From: Clusia tigrina
Lineage: Eukaryota; Arthropoda; Insecta; Diptera; Clusiidae
Assembly: GCA_920105625.2 (NCBI GenBank)
Contig: OV050032.1
Location: forward strand, 106,748,542 to 106,812,541
DNA length: 64,000 nucleotides
Direction: 5' to 3'
Of the stretch, positions 63,658 to 64,000 are shown piece by piece. The notes beneath the pieces were generated by a model. That model did not search any database, had not been told where the DNA came from, and saw only the letters and a list, made by a program, of their open reading frames with translations. Each line of letters begins with the position of its first letter. Position 1 is the first letter of the stretch. The translations under genes and the position numbers were made by a program.

Positions 63658-64000
63658 TCCAGTAAAAAGTTACAAGCATTTGTATGTTGCAAACTTTGAT
63701 AGGTGTAGGACGTACCGTAAAGAAGTTAGGGCCATTTGAAGTTTTATCAGTGTTTGATTTGGGACTCTAGGGTAGCATTGCTTTGAGCGATACCTTAAAT
63801 TGACAAGAGGCTCGGGAACTTTATTGTTACAAAATTTCAAGGTTTTATGACGCTCCAGTAAAAAGTTACAACCATTTGTATGTTGCAAACTTTGATAGGT
63901 GTAGGACGTTCCGTAAAGAAGTTAGGGCCATTTGAAGTTTTATCAGTGTTTGATTTGGGACACTAGGGTAGCATAGCTTTGAGCGATGGCTTAAATTGAC
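63658..64000 (+). repeat. HOR 10-mer partner segment 3, cut by window end
   Basis: The third occurrence of the GATACC / CTCGGGAAC and TTACAACCATTTG / GGACACTAGGG pair, truncated by the end of the window. It has one private change, GGACGTTCCG near 63905. Confidence 0.85.

Larger units (their letters stand above)
1..64000 (+). repeat. 196-bp satellite DNA array, 327 monomer equivalents
   Basis: The window is a continuous head-to-tail array of one 196-bp monomer. Taking ACAAG(A/G)(G/T)GCTCG as the monomer start, copies begin at 1, 197, 393 and so on, with the last full copy at 63803-63998. All phase changes are explained by the indels listed here (net minus 94 bp), giving 327 monomer equivalents. 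Every monomer has the same orientation; no unique sequence, inversion or transposon insertion interrupts it. My hand consensus has about 57 A, 25 C, 49 G and 65 T (38% G+C, G twice as common as C). Typical monomers differ from each other at a handful to a dozen or so sites, while HOR copies are nearly identical. The array form is seen directly. A centromeric or heterochromatic location is inferred from what such arrays usually are. Confidence 0.98.
57541..64000 (+). repeat. Array zone 8: overlapping 15-mer and 10-mer units
   Basis: About 33 monomers, mostly A-type with GAGGCTCG, plus frequent TTACAACCATTTG, TTACAATCATTTG, GGACACTAGGG and CGAGATCTTTATTG variants. Two offsets coexist: 2,940 bp (57.7-58.4 with 60.7-61.3 kb) and 1,960 bp (59.7-60.2, 61.7-62.1 and 63.7-64.0 kb). 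One 194-bp monomer is present. The array continues past the window end. Confidence 0.82.

Noticed and set aside
64..63888. Well over a hundred ~60-110-codon minus-strand open frames as genes
   Set aside because: All are the same frame repeated with the monomer period, starting at TTG, each overlapping the next by 23 bp and ending one monomer on. The 196-bp period breaks any continuous frame. The longer versions (93 and 110 codons) result from the 42-bp gain and the 68-bp deletion, not from a different gene.
1..64000. CRISPR array
   Set aside because: The period is constant but there are no unique spacers; the full 196 bp is repeated, and the unit is much longer than CRISPR repeat-spacer units.
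1..64000. Telomere-like repeat because TTAGGG occurs in GTTAGGGGCG
   Set aside because: It occurs once per 196-bp monomer, not in tandem, and is changed in several classes (GTAGGGG, GTTAGGGCC). This is chance content.
1..64000. CENP-B box
   Set aside because: I looked for the TTCG....A..CGGG pattern on both strands. The few TTCGAAG sites (for example near 149) lack the CGGG half at the right spacing. The CTCGGG of B-type monomers is not preceded by the other half.
1..64000. Transposable element, LTR or integrated virus inside the array
   Set aside because: Every phase change is accounted for by small indels in the satellite itself; there is no target-site duplication, no polypurine or tail sequence, and no coding domain.
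1..64000. Bacterial or phage origin
   Set aside because: A 64-kb array of one 196-bp unit with nested HORs and no genes is not known from bacteria or phages; it fits eukaryotic satellite DNA.

Overview
The whole 64 kb window is one uninterrupted satellite-DNA array. A 196-bp monomer (about 38% G+C) is repeated head to tail in a single orientation from the first base to the last. Following the monomer phase through the window and adding up every indel gives a length equal to 327 monomers almost exactly; the last two bases begin the next copy. I found no gene, RNA gene, transposon, CRISPR array, unique sequence or inverted monomer. This is nuclear eukaryotic DNA of the centromeric, pericentromeric or heterochromatic kind. 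A plant source is favoured but not proven: the stretch AAAAGTTACAAGCATTTG resembles a block I remember from plant centromere satellites such as soybean CentGm.

The many ~72-codon open frames on the minus strand are a by-product of the repeat. They begin at TTG, not ATG. Because 196 is not a multiple of three, each copy shifts the frame by one base, and each frame stops in the next monomer.

The structure lies at two levels. First, monomers fall into classes. A-type has GAGTACTTTATTG then TTCAAGGTTTTATGACG; B-type has GGGTACTTCATTG then TTCCAGGTTTTAGGACG. Sub-variants occur around TATTGC/TGTTGC/AATGTTGCC, AAAG/TATAG and GGGCG/GGCCAT/GCCAAT. Second, groups of monomers are copied as higher-order repeats (HORs), and the unit size changes along the window. 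Units are 7-mers at 0.6-4.9 kb, a 6-mer pair at 5.9-8.3 kb, about 9-mers with a 238-bp monomer at 9.9-22 kb, 10-mers at 22-32 kb with a 2.1-kb block copied 6,076 bp away, a 5-mer pair at 37-39 kb, a 3-mer pair at 40-41 kb, a 3,484-bp unit with a shortened monomer at 44.7-51.3 kb, an 8-mer pair at 52.2-55.4 kb, and overlapping 15-mer and 10-mer units at 57.7-64 kb.

Length variants act as tracers. Four 42-bp gains all join A-type to B-type sequence at GCTC(G/C)AG. Four 44-bp losses all join at GGGTA. There is also a 68-bp loss, a pair of 10-bp losses, a pair of 6-bp gains and several 1- to 5-bp losses. Each recurrent variant keeps its neighbours, so each arose once and was then copied inside a larger block. 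The window is best read as a record of unequal exchange and segmental amplification in a satellite array, not as a gene-bearing region.
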